From NCBI GenBank assembly GCA_001724425.1, contig MEEK01000026.1, positions 1 through 52,969 of the forward strand: 52,969 nt of DNA. Reading direction: 5' to 3'. Below the pieces are notes generated by a model that had not been told where the DNA came from, did not search any database, and saw only the letters and a list, made by a program, of their open reading frames with translations. The translations under genes and the position numbers were made by a program. Below are positions 24,889 through 34,230 of this stretch, piece after piece. Positions within the stretch are counted from its first letter, which is position 1; each line of letters begins with the position of its first letter. Source of the DNA: Microbacterium sp. SCN 70-27 (GTDB lineage Bacteria > Actinomycetota > Actinomycetes > Actinomycetales > Microbacteriaceae).

Positions 24889-26604
24889 GTGGAACTCATC
24901 ATCATCGGCCTTCTCGGGGGCCTCATCACCGGCATCTCGCCGTGCATCCTGCCGGTTCTGCCGGTCATCTTCCTCACGGGCGGCGCCCAGTCGGCGCGCT
25001 TCGACGGGGCACCGGTGCCCGCGCGGCGCAGCCGCCCCCTCCTCGTGATCGCGGGGCTCATGGTGAGCTTCACGCTCGTGACGCTCGTCGGCTCGCTGCT
25101 GCTGGGCCTGCTCGGCCTGCCGCAAGACGTCATCCGGTGGGCCGGGATCGTCGTGCTGGTCCTCATCGGCATCGCGATGATCGTGCCCCGCTTCGAGCAG
25201 ATGCTCGAACGGCCCTTCCAATGGATCCCGCGGCGCGAGGTCGCCAACGGCGGCAGCGGCTTCGGCGTCGGGCTCGCCCTCGGCGCCGTGTTCGTCCCGT
25301 GCGCGGGCCCGGTGCTCGCCGCGATCATCGTCGCGGGTGCGACGGGCAGGATCGGCCTCGACACCGTCCTGCTCACCGCTTCGTTCGCCATCGGGGTCGC
25401 GATCCCCCTGCTCGTGTTCGCCCTCGCGGGCCGCGGCGTCGTGGAGCGCATCCGCGCGTTCCGCACCCGCGAACGGGGCCTCCGGATCGCGGCCGGCGTC
25501 GCGCTCCTCGCGCTCGCCCTCGGGCTCGCATTCAACGTTCCCCAGCAGCTGCAGCGACTCGTGCCCGACTATACGGCGCAGCTGCAGAAAGACCTGACCG
25601 ACAACGACCAGGCATCCGAAGCACTCGGGCTCGGCGGCCTCGTCACCGACGAGAACCGCGACCTCGACAAGTGCACGAACGGCGCCGACGAACTCCAATC
25701 GTGCGGCACGGCCCCGGCCCTCCGTGGCATCCAGAGCTGGCTCAACACCCCGGGCGGCTCCGCGATCGATCTCGAAGCGCTGCGCGGCAAGGTCGTGCTC
25801 ATCGACTTCTGGGCGTACTCCTGCATCAACTGTCAGCGGTCGATCCCGCACGTGGTCGCGTGGGATGCCGCCTACCGCGACGCGGGCCTCGCCGTCATCG
25901 GCATCCACTCACCCGAGTACGCGTTCGAGAAGGATGCCTCGAACGTCGCCGCCGGTGCGCGCGACTTCGGCATCACCTACCCGGTCGGCCTCGACAACAA
26001 CCTCTCGACCTGGACCGCGTACCGCAACCGCTACTGGCCGGCGCACTACCTGATCGACGCCCAGGGCACGGTGCGGCACATCTCCTTCGGAGAGGGGAAC
26101 TACGCCGCGACCGAGAAGCTCATCCGCGAACTGCTGCGCGACGCCGACCCGGGCGTGACGCTCCCCGCCGCGACGGACGTCTCCGACGACACGCCCGACG
26201 CGGGATCGACGACCCGCGAGACGTTCCTCGGCTCGTCGAAGGACGTCAACTTCGCCGGCCCCGACGCCTATCAGGCGGGGGAGCGGAGCTACACCTTCCC
26301 CGCGTCGCAGCCGGCCGACACGTTCGCGCTCGACGGCGACTGGTCGGTGCAGACGCAGTTCGCGACTCCGGAAGCGGGCGGCGATGCGCGCGTGCGGCTC
26401 GACTACCACGCCGCCGAGGTGCGCACGGTGCTCGCCGGAACGGGCGAGGTGACTGTGCATCGCGCCGACGGCTCCTCCGAGACGATCCCGATCGCAGGGA
26501 CCCCCCGCTCGTATCCGCTCGTGCGGACGAGGGGCATCGAGGCGGGAGTGCTGACCCTCGACGTCACGCCGGGCGTGGAAGTGTACTCGTTCACGTTCGG
26601 CTGA
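24889..26604 (+). CDS. dipZ: DipZ-like protein: CcdA-type membrane domain fused to an extracytoplasmic thioredoxin domain
   Basis: 571 residues from the GTG at 24889, behind GGGAG. The CcdA-like domain (about 1-225, six helices) carries the paired redox cysteines Cys19 ([11 protein letters not shown]) and Cys138 ([11 protein letters not shown]). A thioredoxin/TlpA-type domain follows (about 290-430) with Cys312-Ile-Asn-Cys315 in [16 protein letters not shown]. The C-terminal beta-rich domain (about 450-571) is the carbohydrate-binding-like DipZ module. It should carry reducing power across the membrane to exported proteins. It lies between the fasciclin gene and sigK-rskA, as part of the SigK locus. 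Confidence 0.93.
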   Translation: MELIIIGLLGGLITGISPCILPVLPVIFLTGGAQSARFDGAPVPARRSRPLLVIAGLMVSFTLVTLVGSLLLGLLGLPQDVIRWAGIVVLVLIGIAMIVPRFEQMLERPFQWIPRREVANGGSGFGVGLALGAVFVPCAGPVLAAIIVAGATGRIGLDTVLLTASFAIGVAIPLLVFALAGRGVVERIRAFRTRERGLRIAAGVALLALALGLAFNVPQQLQRLVPDYTAQLQKDLTDNDQASEALGLGGLVTDENRDLDKCTNGADELQSCGTAPALRGIQSWLNTPGGSAIDLEALRGKVVLIDFWAYSCINCQRSIPHVVAWDAAYRDAGLAVIGIHSPEYAFEKDASNVAAGARDFGITYPVGLDNNLSTWTAYRNRYWPAHYLIDAQGTVRHISFGEGNYAATEKLIRELLRDADPGVTLPAATDVSDDTPDAGSTTRETFLGSSKDVNFAGPDAYQAGERSYTFPASQPADTFALDGDWSVQTQFATPEAGGDARVRLDYHAAEVRTVLAGTGEVTVHRADGSSETIPIAGTPRSYPLVRTRGIEAGVLTLDVTPGVEVYSFTFG

Positions 26605-26637
26605 CGACAGAGCGGGCGAAGACGGAACGAGTACGAC

Positions 26638-27234
26638 ATGCTGGGGGAGATGGTCATCGACGGTATCGAGGTGTCGGACGAGCCTGCGCCCCGCGATCAC
26701 GCGGCGGAACTGCTCGCGCTGGTCGCATCACGCGATCAGGACGCCTTCGCGCGCCTCTACGACATGCTGTCGGACCGTGTCTTCGGCCTCATCCTCCGTG
26801 TGCTCGTCAACCGCGCCCAGAGCGAAGAAGTGCTGCAGGAGGTGTTCCTGGAGATCTGGCAATCCGCCGCGTCGTTCGCTCCGAACAAAGGTCAGGGGAG
26901 GACGTGGATCATGACGATCGCACATCGCCGGGCCGTCGACCGGGTCCGCTCGGCACAGGCCGGGGCCGACCGCGATGAGCGTGCCGGGCTCCGCGACATC
27001 CACACTGCGCAGGCGGGAGTCGAAGAGCAGGTGGAGCTGCGCATCGAGAGCAGACGCGTCGCCGGCGCCCTCGCCGCTCTGCCGGAGGCGCAGCGTGAGG
27101 CGCTCACCCTGGCCTATTTCGGCGGATACAGTCAGAGCGAGATCGCGGCGCTGACCGGGGCGGCGCTGGGAACGATCAAGACGAGGATGCGAGACGGTCT
27201 CTCGCGACTGCGACGGGAAATGGGGGTGGCGTGA
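26638..27234 (+). CDS. sigK: ECF sigma factor SigK
   Basis: 198 residues. Sigma region 2 (DAFARLYDMLSDRVFGLILRVL, then QEVFLEIWQSAASFAPNKGQGRTWIMTIAHRRAVDRVR) and region 4 (LPEAQREALTLAYFGGYSQSEIAALTGAALGTIKTRMRDGLSRLR) match the SigK group. The start at 26638 is not certain; ATG 26650 is also possible. It is 33 bases behind dipZ and overlaps the anti-sigma gene, so the two are coupled. It probably drives the SigK-like promoter in front of the fasciclin gene. Confidence 0.92.
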   Translation: MLGEMVIDGIEVSDEPAPRDHAAELLALVASRDQDAFARLYDMLSDRVFGLILRVLVNRAQSEEVLQEVFLEIWQSAASFAPNKGQGRTWIMTIAHRRAVDRVRSAQAGADRDERAGLRDIHTAQAGVEEQVELRIESRRVAGALAALPEAQREALTLAYFGGYSQSEIAALTGAALGTIKTRMRDGLSRLRREMGVA

Positions 27235-28046
27235 TGAACGAGCAGGAGTTCGCCGAGCTCTCGGCAGGCCACGCCCTCGGAGCCCTCTCCGGCGACGATG
27301 AGCGCGCCTTCCGTGACGCGCTCGCCGCGCACCCGGAGTGGCAGCACATCGTCGATCTCGATCTGCGCACCGCCGGCGAGCTCGCGGACGCCGTCCCGCC
27401 CGTCGCCGCGCCGCGGCGCCTGCGCGCCTCGATCCTCGACACGATCACCGCCGAGCCGCAGCCCGCCGGCGTGTCGGAGCCCGATCCCGCGGATGCCTCC
27501 GCCACGACCGGGCGCGCCGAGCCGGCTGCCGATCCGGGCGCCCGAGACGAGCCGCTGCCCACCGACGTGGTCCAGACGGTGCGCGGCAAGAACTGGCGGC
27601 GCGGACTGTTCGCACTCGTCGCCTCCTTCGTGCTCCTCGTCGGTGTCGGCTGGGGCGTCGGCGCCATCGCGGCACTGTGGCAGACGCCGCCCGCGGTGAC
27701 CGCACTCGAGCAGATCCAGCGTGCCCCGGATGCCTCGTCGGCTTCGGCGGACTTCGACGGGGGCAGCGCCACGGTGCACTGGTCCGAGAGCCTGGGCGAG
27801 ACGGTGCTCGTCGCCGACGGGCTCCCGGCGCTCCCGAGCGACCGCACCTACGAGCTGTGGTTCGTGCGCGGCGAGCAGGCCGTCGCAGCCGGGACGTTCT
27901 CGGCCTCGAGCGGCACGAGCACCGCGCAGCTGGAGGGTGCGATGCAGCCGGGCGACACGATCGCTGTGACCGTCGAACCGGCCGGCGGGGCGCCGGACGG
28001 CGTCCCCACGACGACCCCCGTCCTGACGGTGCCGACCTCGACCTGA
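27234..28046 (+). CDS. rskA: Anti-sigma-K factor RskA
   Basis: 270 residues. The N-terminal cytoplasmic anti-sigma region (EFAELSAGHALGALSGDDERAFRDALAAHPEW) lacks the zinc motif, as in RskA. One transmembrane helix (about 122-145) and an extracytoplasmic RskA domain follow (ERSLGE-type core: ATVHWSESLGETVLVADGLPALPSDRTYELWFVRG). The ATG at 27234 overlaps the sigK stop by one base; GTG at 27231 is an alternative. It holds SigK inactive until regulated proteolysis releases it, by analogy with mycobacteria. Confidence 0.92.
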   Translation: MNEQEFAELSAGHALGALSGDDERAFRDALAAHPEWQHIVDLDLRTAGELADAVPPVAAPRRLRASILDTITAEPQPAGVSEPDPADASATTGRAEPAADPGARDEPLPTDVVQTVRGKNWRRGLFALVASFVLLVGVGWGVGAIAALWQTPPAVTALEQIQRAPDASSASADFDGGSATVHWSESLGETVLVADGLPALPSDRTYELWFVRGEQAVAAGTFSASSGTSTAQLEGAMQPGDTIAVTVEPAGGAPDGVPTTTPVLTVPTST

Positions 28047-28072
28047 CCGGCCGCGCGCCTTCGGAGCCCGGC

Positions 28073-28078
28073 TACCCT
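28073..28078 (+). promoter_or_regulatory. Leaderless -10 of the gene at 28085 (TACCCT)
   Basis: Six bases before the ATG at 28085. Confidence 0.55.
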
Positions 28079-28084
28079 GGAACG

Positions 28085-28726
28085 ATGAGCGACGACGAGC
28101 AGCGGGGGTTCCACAAGCCCGTGCAGCGCCCGGCATCCACCTTCGATCGGCGCTTCGGATCGACCGATCCCGCCGAGGTCTCGCGGGCGGCGCACGCCAC
28201 GGCATCCGCTCTGATCACGCGCGTGCGCGACGAACCCGCCGAAGACGTCATCGACCGCCTGGTCTCCTTCACCGACACCCACGGGATCGACACCATCGCC
28301 GAACTGTGGGCGCACTCGTCGCCGCTGTCGCTGCCCGGCGCGCTCTGGCGGCTCTACCTGCTGCAGCTCATGGTGCGGGATGACCCGCACACGGCGGCCC
28401 TGCTCTACGAACGCGGGCGCGTCCTGCACGGGACGGTCCACGACGTCGTCGCGGGCGCTCCGACCCCCGCCGGCCCCGAAGAGCTCACCGCGCTCGTCGA
28501 CGAGATCCTCCGCGGCGTCTTCGCGGGCGACTTCGCCGTGGCGCTCGACCGCGCGGCATCCTTCTGCCGCGTCGAAGCCGCGGGCGCGGTCGACCTCGCC
28601 GACGACCACGACGCGGCGGAGCCCGAGCGGGCGCAGTCGCTCACGGCGCGCGCCCTGCGCCTCGACACGTACGCGGGCGACCTCACCGCCTGTGCGGGCC
28701 TCTGGCGCCGCGACATGCTGACCTGA
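28085..28726 (+). CDS. Uncharacterised actinobacterial cytoplasmic protein
   Basis: 213 residues, no signal peptide or membrane helix. A basic N-terminus (RGFHKPVQRPASTFDRRFG) is followed by a mostly helical, acidic body rich in Ala/Asp/Glu, with AELWAHSSPLSLPGALWRLYLLQLMVRDDP the most distinctive segment. Good protein-like composition and its own leaderless promoter show it is real. I do not recognise a domain. The neighbours (rskA upstream, pabC downstream) do not suggest a role. Confidence 0.8.
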   Translation: MSDDEQRGFHKPVQRPASTFDRRFGSTDPAEVSRAAHATASALITRVRDEPAEDVIDRLVSFTDTHGIDTIAELWAHSSPLSLPGALWRLYLLQLMVRDDPHTAALLYERGRVLHGTVHDVVAGAPTPAGPEELTALVDEILRGVFAGDFAVALDRAASFCRVEAAGAVDLADDHDAAEPERAQSLTARALRLDTYAGDLTACAGLWRRDMLT

Positions 28727-28737
28727 GCCTCGTTCTT

Positions 28738-28842
28738 CATCCCGGCACAGAAGTGCCGGGCCGCAGAACGCCCGGTGACGTGGCCGCGGGGCGGGAGAGG
28801 CATCCTGCATCCCGGCACAGAAGTGCCGGGCCGCAGAACGCC
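28738..28842 (+). repeat. Two identical 35-base hairpin repeats, 70 bases apart
   Basis: Copies at 28738-28772 and 28808-28842. Each folds CCCGGCAC-agaa-GTGCCGGG (8-bp stem, GAAA-like loop) and continues with CCGCAGAACGCC. No U-run follows, so neither is a classical terminator. They fill the gap between the gene at 28085 and pabC. Confidence 0.85.
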
Positions 28843-28946
28843 TCTCGGCGAAAGGCCGCTCATAGCGGCGAAAGATGGAGCCCGGGGTTACTGCGGCCCG
28901 GCTGATTCAGTGTAACAACGGGCCGGGCATGATTCATTCCCCGGCG

Positions 28947-28952
28947 TAGGCT
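28947..28952 (+). promoter_or_regulatory. Leaderless -10 of pabC (TAGGCT)
   Basis: Six bases before the ATG at 28959. Confidence 0.55.
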
Positions 28953-28958
28953 CAGGGC

Positions 28959-29843
28959 ATGGCCTGGCGCTTCGCACTCATGATCGATCCCGTCGACGCC
29001 GCTGATGTGCGCGCCGACTATGCCGACACGTTCACTGCGCTCGATCCCGCCGCGCCCGCGCTGACGGTCGGCGAACTCAGCACGCAGCGCGGTGATGGCA
29101 TCTTCGAGTCGATCGGCGTCATCGACTCGCACCCGCAGGAGGTCACGGCGCACCTCGAACGCCTCGCCCACTCCGCGCACATCTGCGAGCTGCCCACCCC
29201 GAACCTCGACCAGTGGCGCGCCGCCGTCGACCTCGCGGCCGCGCAGTGCGGTGCGGGGGAGTCGGTCATCAAGCTGATCCTCAGCCGCGGCGTCGAGCAC
29301 GGGCCGGCACCGACCGCGTGGGTGACGGCAGCCGAGGCATCCGATTTCACGCGCGCGCGCACCGAAGGCATCCGCGTCGTGACCCTCGACCGCGGCTACG
29401 CGCTCGACGCGCCCGCGCACGCACCGTGGCTGCTGCTGGGTGCCAAGACGCTGTCATACGCCGTGAACATGGCGGCGCTGCGCGAGGCGAACCGACGCGG
29501 GGCCGACGACGCGATCTTCCTCTCGAGCGACGGCTACGTGCTCGAGGCGCCCACCGCGTCGCTCATCCTCCGCCGCGGCGACACGTTCGTCACGCCCGCG
29601 CCGAACGGGGGCATCCTGCACGGTACGACGCAGCTGAGCCTGTTCGAGCACCTCGACGCCCAGGGCTACGAGACCGTCTACGCCACCATCCCTGCGGAGA
29701 GCCTCGGTGGGGCTGATGCGGCCTGGCTCGTCTCGAGCGTGCGCCTTGCTGCGCCGATCACCGCCGTGGACGATGCGCCGATGCCCGTGGATGCCGCGCT
29801 CACGGCATCCATGAACGCCTATCTCCTCTCGCCGCGCGACTGA
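28959..29843 (+). CDS. pabC: Aminodeoxychorismate lyase (aminotransferase class IV)
   Basis: 294-residue PLP enzyme of fold type IV. Releases 4-aminobenzoate from aminodeoxychorismate for folate synthesis; a branched-chain or D-amino-acid transaminase is the main alternative. The PLP lysine is Lys163 in LLLGAKTLSYAVNMAALREA. GDGIFESIGV, DDAIFLSSDGYVLEAPTASLI and the C-terminal GILHGTTQ complete the class IV pattern. It stands alone; no pabA/B lies nearby. Confidence 0.82.
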   Translation: MAWRFALMIDPVDAADVRADYADTFTALDPAAPALTVGELSTQRGDGIFESIGVIDSHPQEVTAHLERLAHSAHICELPTPNLDQWRAAVDLAAAQCGAGESVIKLILSRGVEHGPAPTAWVTAAEASDFTRARTEGIRVVTLDRGYALDAPAHAPWLLLGAKTLSYAVNMAALREANRRGADDAIFLSSDGYVLEAPTASLILRRGDTFVTPAPNGGILHGTTQLSLFEHLDAQGYETVYATIPAESLGGADAAWLVSSVRLAAPITAVDDAPMPVDAALTASMNAYLLSPRD

Positions 29844-29867
29844 CGCCCGCTCGCGGGGAGCACGAAA

Positions 29868-29933
29868 ACAGGAGATCTCACCGAGACAGGACGCTGTCCC
29901 CAGAAAGCGTCCTGTCTCGGTGAGATCTCCTGT
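29868..29933. terminator. Bidirectional terminator-like hairpin with a perfect 28-bp stem
   Basis: Arms 29868-29895 and 29906-29933 pair without mismatch around a ten-base loop, between the convergent pabC and pstB. A 13-base unit, CCTGTCTCGGTGA, occurs twice on the right side (29911-29923 and 29929-29941). The length is unusual for a simple terminator. Confidence 0.75.
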
Positions 29934-29979
29934 CTCGGTGACGCGCAGTCACGCGCGGCGCGCGGTCACCCGCCCCGAC

Positions 29980-30759
29980 TCACCCGAATCGGCCGGAGAC
30001 GTAGTCCTCCGTGGCCTGCACCGACGGCGAGGTGAAGATCGTGTCGGTGTCGTTGTACTCGATGAGCTTGCCGGGCTTGCCGGTGCCGGCGATGTTGAAG
30101 AAGGCGGTCTTGTCGCTGACGCGGGATGCCTGCTGCATGTTGTGCGTCACGATGACGACCGTGTACTCGTTCTTGAGCTCCTGGATGAGCTCCTCGATCG
30201 CGAAGGTCGAGATCGGGTCGAGCGCCGAGCACGGCTCGTCCATGAGGAGCACGTCGGGGGAGACCGCGATCGCGCGCGCGATGCAGAGACGCTGCTGCTG
30301 GCCGCCGGAGAGCCCCGCGCCGGGCTTGTCGAGGCGGTCCTTGACCTCGTTCCAGAGGTTCGCACCCTGGAGCGACTTCTCGACGAGGGCGTCCGCGTCG
30401 GACTTCGAGATGCCCTTGTTGTTCAGGCGCACCCCCGCCAGCACGTTCTCCTTGATCGACATCGTCGGGAACGGGTTCGGCCGCTGGAAGACCATGCCGA
30501 CCTGGCGGCGCACGAGCACCGGGTCGACGCCGGGGCCGTACAGGTTGTCACCGTCGAGGAGCACCTCGCCCTTGACGTGGGCGCCGGGGATGACCTCGTG
30601 CATGCGGTTGAGCGTGCGCAGGAACGTGGACTTGCCACAGCCCGACGGGCCGATGAAGGCGGTCACCGTGCGCGGGCGGATGTCGATGGACACACCCTCG
30701 ACGGCGAGGAAGTCGCCGTAGTAGACGTTGAGGTCGTTGACTTCGATGCTCTTGGACAT
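29980..30759 (-). CDS. pstB: Phosphate ABC transporter ATP-binding protein
   Basis: 259 residues. Walker [11 protein letters not shown]-loop [12 protein letters not shown], signature [15 protein letters not shown], Walker [14 protein letters not shown] and the switch region [15 protein letters not shown] are the standard PstB set. Powers phosphate uptake. Last gene of the pstSCAB operon, behind an AAAGG ribosome site. Confidence 0.97.
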   Translation of the reverse strand: MSKSIEVNDLNVYYGDFLAVEGVSIDIRPRTVTAFIGPSGCGKSTFLRTLNRMHEVIPGAHVKGEVLLDGDNLYGPGVDPVLVRRQVGMVFQRPNPFPTMSIKENVLAGVRLNNKGISKSDADALVEKSLQGANLWNEVKDRLDKPGAGLSGGQQQRLCIARAIAVSPDVLLMDEPCSALDPISTFAIEELIQELKNEYTVVIVTHNMQQASRVSDKTAFFNIAGTGKPGKLIEYNDTDTIFTSPSVQATEDYVSGRFG

Positions 30760-30789
30760 CGGATGCCTTTCTGGGACAGACCCGGGGGG

Positions 30790-31881
30790 TCAGCGGGTCT
30801 TCGGCGCGAACACCATCGCGACGATACGGGCAATGAGGTTGAAGATGATGACCAGGATGACGAGCAGCAGTGCCGCACCCCATGCCTGGGCCTGGGAGGC
30901 GTCGATGTCCTTGCCGGGGAAGCTGTAGGCGGTGTACGCCATGACCGGCAGGGTCTGCATCGGGTCCTGGAACGGGTTGACGTTCAGGCTGTCAGTGAAG
31001 CTCGCCGCGATGAAGATCGGGGCGGTCTCGCCGACGACACGGGCGACCGCGAGGACGACACCGGTCACGATGCCGCTCGCCGCCGTGCGCAGCACGATCT
31101 TGATGATCGTCGTCGAGCGCGGCACGCCGAGCGCGAAGGATGCCTCACGCAGATCTGCCGGCACGAGGCGGAGCATCTCCTCGGTGGAGCGGATCACGAT
31201 CGGGATCATCAGGACGCACAGGGCGATCGAGGCGGAGAAGCCGGAAAACGCCTTCGGGCCGACGATGAGCGCGAACAGCGAGAACGCGAACAGACCCGCG
31301 ACGATCGAGGGGATGCCCGTCATGACGTCGACGAGGAACGTGACCGTGCGGCGCAGCGGGTTGCTCGGCTGCGCGTACTCGACGAGGTAGACGGCGGCGA
31401 GGATGCCGATCGGCACGGAGATCAGCGCAGCGATGCCCGTGATGATGAGCGTGCCGACGACCGCCTGCCAGGCGCCGGGCGTCGCGACGACCTCGAGGGT
31501 GTTCGGGTCGAACGTCGTCCCGCCGACCTGGGTGACGAACTGCCAGTTGAGGACGCCCATGCCCTTGATGAACACCGTGAGCAGCGTCGAGACGAGCGGG
31601 ATGAGGGCGAGGAGGAAGGCGGCCGTCACGAGTCCCCGCACGACGCGGTCGGTCGCGCGGCGACGGCCTTCGACGATCGTCGATCCGACGCCGATGGCGA
31701 GGAGGTAGACGATGGCGGCGATGATGAGCCAGCCGGGCAGCGAGAAGGCCTGCAGCACGAGCATGATCACCGCGACGGCGGCGAACGCACCCACCGCGAG
31801 AGCGGGCTCGATGAAGCGGGGCAGCTGGCCGCTGGTCAGCGCGCGCTGCTCGGTGGCAGCAGCCGGGGCGGTGGTGGTCAC
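30790..31881 (-). CDS. pstA: Phosphate ABC transporter permease PstA
   Basis: 363 residues from a GTG overlapping the pstC stop (GTGA). Three N-terminal helices (about 25-120) precede the usual six-helix permease core, which starts near VVGTLIITGIAALISVPIG. It carries the docking loop LREASFALGVPRSTTIIKIVL. The protein is about 60-80 residues longer than many PstA proteins because of the extra N-terminal helices. Forms the phosphate channel with PstC. Confidence 0.95.
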   Translation of the reverse strand: MTTTAPAAATEQRALTSGQLPRFIEPALAVGAFAAVAVIMLVLQAFSLPGWLIIAAIVYLLAIGVGSTIVEGRRRATDRVVRGLVTAAFLLALIPLVSTLLTVFIKGMGVLNWQFVTQVGGTTFDPNTLEVVATPGAWQAVVGTLIITGIAALISVPIGILAAVYLVEYAQPSNPLRRTVTFLVDVMTGIPSIVAGLFAFSLFALIVGPKAFSGFSASIALCVLMIPIVIRSTEEMLRLVPADLREASFALGVPRSTTIIKIVLRTAASGIVTGVVLAVARVVGETAPIFIAASFTDSLNVNPFQDPMQTLPVMAYTAYSFPGKDIDASQAQAWGAALLLVILVIIFNLIARIVAMVFAPKTR

Positions 31882-32879
31882 GAGCGCTTTCCCTTCTTGC
31901 GGCGGCCCTTGGCCCCAGGCCCGGTCGCCGCGATGATGTAGCGCGCGAGCATGTTCACCGCGAGCGAGACGACGAAGAGCATCAGACCGGTGCCGATGAG
32001 CGCGGAGCGCTGCAGGTCGGTGGCGATGGGGAAGTTCAGGGCGATGTTCGCGGCGATCGTCTGCGAGTTGTAGCCGTCCGTGAGGATGCGCAGCGAGAAG
32101 ATCAGCGACGGCGAGACGATCAGCGCGATCGCCATGGTCTCGCCGAGCGCGCGCCCGAGGCCGAGGAGCGTCGCGGAGACCATGCCGCTGCGTGCGTAGG
32201 GGATGACCGAGAGGCGGATCATCTCCCACCGGGTCGCGCCGAGGGCGAGCGCGGCCTCTTCGTGCAGGCGCGGGGTCTGCAGGAAGATCTCGCGCGTGAT
32301 CGACGTGACGATCGGGAGGATCATGACCGCGAGCACCACGCCACCGGCGAAGAGGGTCGAGCCGGTGCTCGAGACGGGATCGGCGAAGATCGGGATCCAT
32401 CCGAAGTACTGGTTCAGGAAGTTGGCGAAAGGCAGCAGGAAGGGGCGGATGACGATGATGCCCCAGAGGCCGAAGACGATCGAGGGGACGGCCGCGAGCA
32501 GGTCCACGACGTAGCCGAGCGCTCCGGCCAGGCGCCGCGGCGCGTAGTGTGAGATGAACAGCGCGATGCCGATCGCGACCGGGGTTCCGAGCACCATCGC
32601 GATGAGGGCCGCCCAGATGCTTCCCCACAGCAGCGGGCCGACGTAGTCCCAGAAGCTCGCCCAGTCGTTGTTCTGGTAGCCGGCGAGCTCGCCCTCGGAC
32701 CAGTTGGCGGTGATCGCCGGGAGGCCCTTGAGGATGAGGAAGATGGCGACGCCGGCGAGGATCACCATGATCGACACGGCGGCGCCGGTGGAGAGCCCGA
32801 GGAAGATCGTGTCGCCTGGGCGGCGTTTGGTCGACGGGCGCACGGCGCCGTTCGCGGCTGCGGTTGTCGTGTCAGTCAC
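31878..32879 (-). CDS. pstC: Phosphate ABC transporter permease PstC
   Basis: 333 residues with six main helices. GLPAITANWSEGELAGYQNND and the docking loop LHEEAALALGATRWEMIRLSVIP identify PstC. The basic C-terminus (GAKGRRKKGKRS) faces the cytoplasm. Lies behind the pstS gene and an intercistronic hairpin. Confidence 0.96.
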   Translation of the reverse strand: MTDTTTAAANGAVRPSTKRRPGDTIFLGLSTGAAVSIMVILAGVAIFLILKGLPAITANWSEGELAGYQNNDWASFWDYVGPLLWGSIWAALIAMVLGTPVAIGIALFISHYAPRRLAGALGYVVDLLAAVPSIVFGLWGIIVIRPFLLPFANFLNQYFGWIPIFADPVSSTGSTLFAGGVVLAVMILPIVTSITREIFLQTPRLHEEAALALGATRWEMIRLSVIPYARSGMVSATLLGLGRALGETMAIALIVSPSLIFSLRILTDGYNSQTIAANIALNFPIATDLQRSALIGTGLMLFVVSLAVNMLARYIIAATGPGAKGRRKKGKRS

Positions 32880-32964
32880 AGGTGCGTCTCCGCTGTCGGG
32901 TGGTCATCGGGTCTCCTCGGGTCTGCCGAGCGCCGCCACCGAGCCGAGGATCGGGGGGAGCGCT

Positions 32965-33003
32965 CGGCTCAGCCCGACCCGCGAAGCGGGCCGGGCTGAG
33001 CCG
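32965..33003 (-). terminator. Intercistronic hairpin between pstS and pstC (attenuator or mRNA-stabilising)
   Basis: A 12-bp outer stem (32965-32976 with 32992-33003) and an inner CCCGC-gaa-GCGGG follow seven bases after the pstS stop. No U-run, so it probably limits read-through or protects the pstS mRNA, giving more binding protein than permease. Confidence 0.65.
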
Positions 33004-33009
33004 AAGGGA

Positions 33010-34137
33010 TTACTTGATCGCAGCCAGCGTCTTGGCCGCGGCCTCGAGGACCGAGGTCGGCAGCGGCGCGGAGCCCGCGTTCTTCGCGGCGACTTCCTGG
33101 CCCAGCGACGAGGTCACGAAGCCGAGGTACGACTTGACGAGCTCGGCCTGCTTGGCATCCTTGAACGTGGTGCAGGTGACGGCGTACGAGACGAGCGGGA
33201 TCGGGTACGTCTCAGCGGTCAGCTTCGAGTAGTCGAACTTCTTCGACAGGTCGCCCTCGACGCCGTTGGAGGCATCCACAGCGGCGACGTCGAACGTCTT
33301 CGAGACGGCCTCGCCCGAGTACGCGACCGCGGTGCCGTCCTGGAGGATCGACGCAGCGTTCAGGTCACCGATGGCGGAGTGGTCGGCGTAGCCGATGGTG
33401 CCCGAGCCCGACTTCACGGCCTCGACGACACCGCTGCCGCCCTTCTGCTTCGAGACGTTGCCCTCGACCGGCCAGTCCTTGCCCGCGGGGTAGGTCCAGA
33501 CCGAGGTCTGGGTCGCGGCGAGGTAGTTGGTGAAGTTCTGGGTCGTGCCCGAGCCGTCCGAACGCGCGACCGTGGTGATCGGGCCGGCGGTGAGCGCCGA
33601 GCCGTTGTCCTTCGTGATGGCCGGGTCGGACCAGTCGGTGATCTGCAGCGCGAAGATCTTCGCGATCGTCTCACCCGAGAGGGAGAGCTTCGTGACGCCG
33701 GGGATGTTGAAGATGATCGCGACACCGTCGAGGTAGACGGGGATGTTCACGCCGCCCTCGGTGCACAGCGCCTTGGACTGCGTGGTCTGGTCGGCGTTCA
33801 GCGGCGAGTCGGAGCCCGCGAAGTCGTACGCGCCGGAGAGGAAGTTGGTGACGCCACCGCCGGAGCCCTGCGACTTGTCGTAGTTGATCGTGACGTTCTT
33901 CGCCGTGGCGTTGTACGCCGTGGTCCACGCCTGCTGGGCGTTGGACTGGGCGCTCGAACCACCGGAGGTGATCGTGCCGGACAGGCTCGGGTCGATCGTG
34001 AACTCGACGTTGGAGTCGGCGGGCGACTCGGAGGCAGACGGCGTGGAGCCGGTGTCGGAGGTCGACGCGCAACCGGCGAGCGTCAGGGCCGCGATGGCGG
34101 CGACAGCGCCCAGCTGGGCGATGCGGGTGATCTTCAC
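33010..34137 (-). CDS. pstS: Phosphate-binding lipoprotein PstS
   Basis: 375 residues from the GTG at 34137, behind GAAGGA. A reverse-strand frame starting at 34299 would add 54 residues without a signal peptide and is rejected. Signal peptide with lipobox LAGC, then SLSGTITSGGSSAQ, FAGSDSPLN, RSDGSGTTQNF and SGSGTIGYADHSA, the phosphate-binding loops of PstS. Captures phosphate outside the membrane. Preceded by a PHO-box-like direct repeat, consistent with induction on phosphate starvation through SenX3-RegX3. Confidence 0.96.
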   Translation of the reverse strand: MKITRIAQLGAVAAIAALTLAGCASTSDTGSTPSASESPADSNVEFTIDPSLSGTITSGGSSAQSNAQQAWTTAYNATAKNVTINYDKSQGSGGGVTNFLSGAYDFAGSDSPLNADQTTQSKALCTEGGVNIPVYLDGVAIIFNIPGVTKLSLSGETIAKIFALQITDWSDPAITKDNGSALTAGPITTVARSDGSGTTQNFTNYLAATQTSVWTYPAGKDWPVEGNVSKQKGGSGVVEAVKSGSGTIGYADHSAIGDLNAASILQDGTAVAYSGEAVSKTFDVAAVDASNGVEGDLSKKFDYSKLTAETYPIPLVSYAVTCTTFKDAKQAELVKSYLGFVTSSLGQEVAAKNAGSAPLPTSVLEAAAKTLAAIK

Positions 34138-34230
34138 TGTGAATCCTTCACTGTGGTCGGGGTGGGGTTCGGCCCGGTGCAGGGCTCGACCTGACGGTAG
34201 ACACCGACTCTTACGGGAGTGGGCTGTGCG

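Noticed and set aside
24231..26978. Long 915-residue open frame on the forward strand
   Set aside because: It runs antisense to the fasciclin gene and out of frame through dipZ and sigK, and is Arg-rich with no domain; typical high-GC shadow.
28738..28842. CRISPR array
   Set aside because: Only two repeat copies with one 35-base spacer, the repeat is a strong hairpin with a tail, and no cas gene is present.
29920..31941. 673-residue forward frame opposite pstB and pstA
   Set aside because: Antisense to two well-supported transporter genes.
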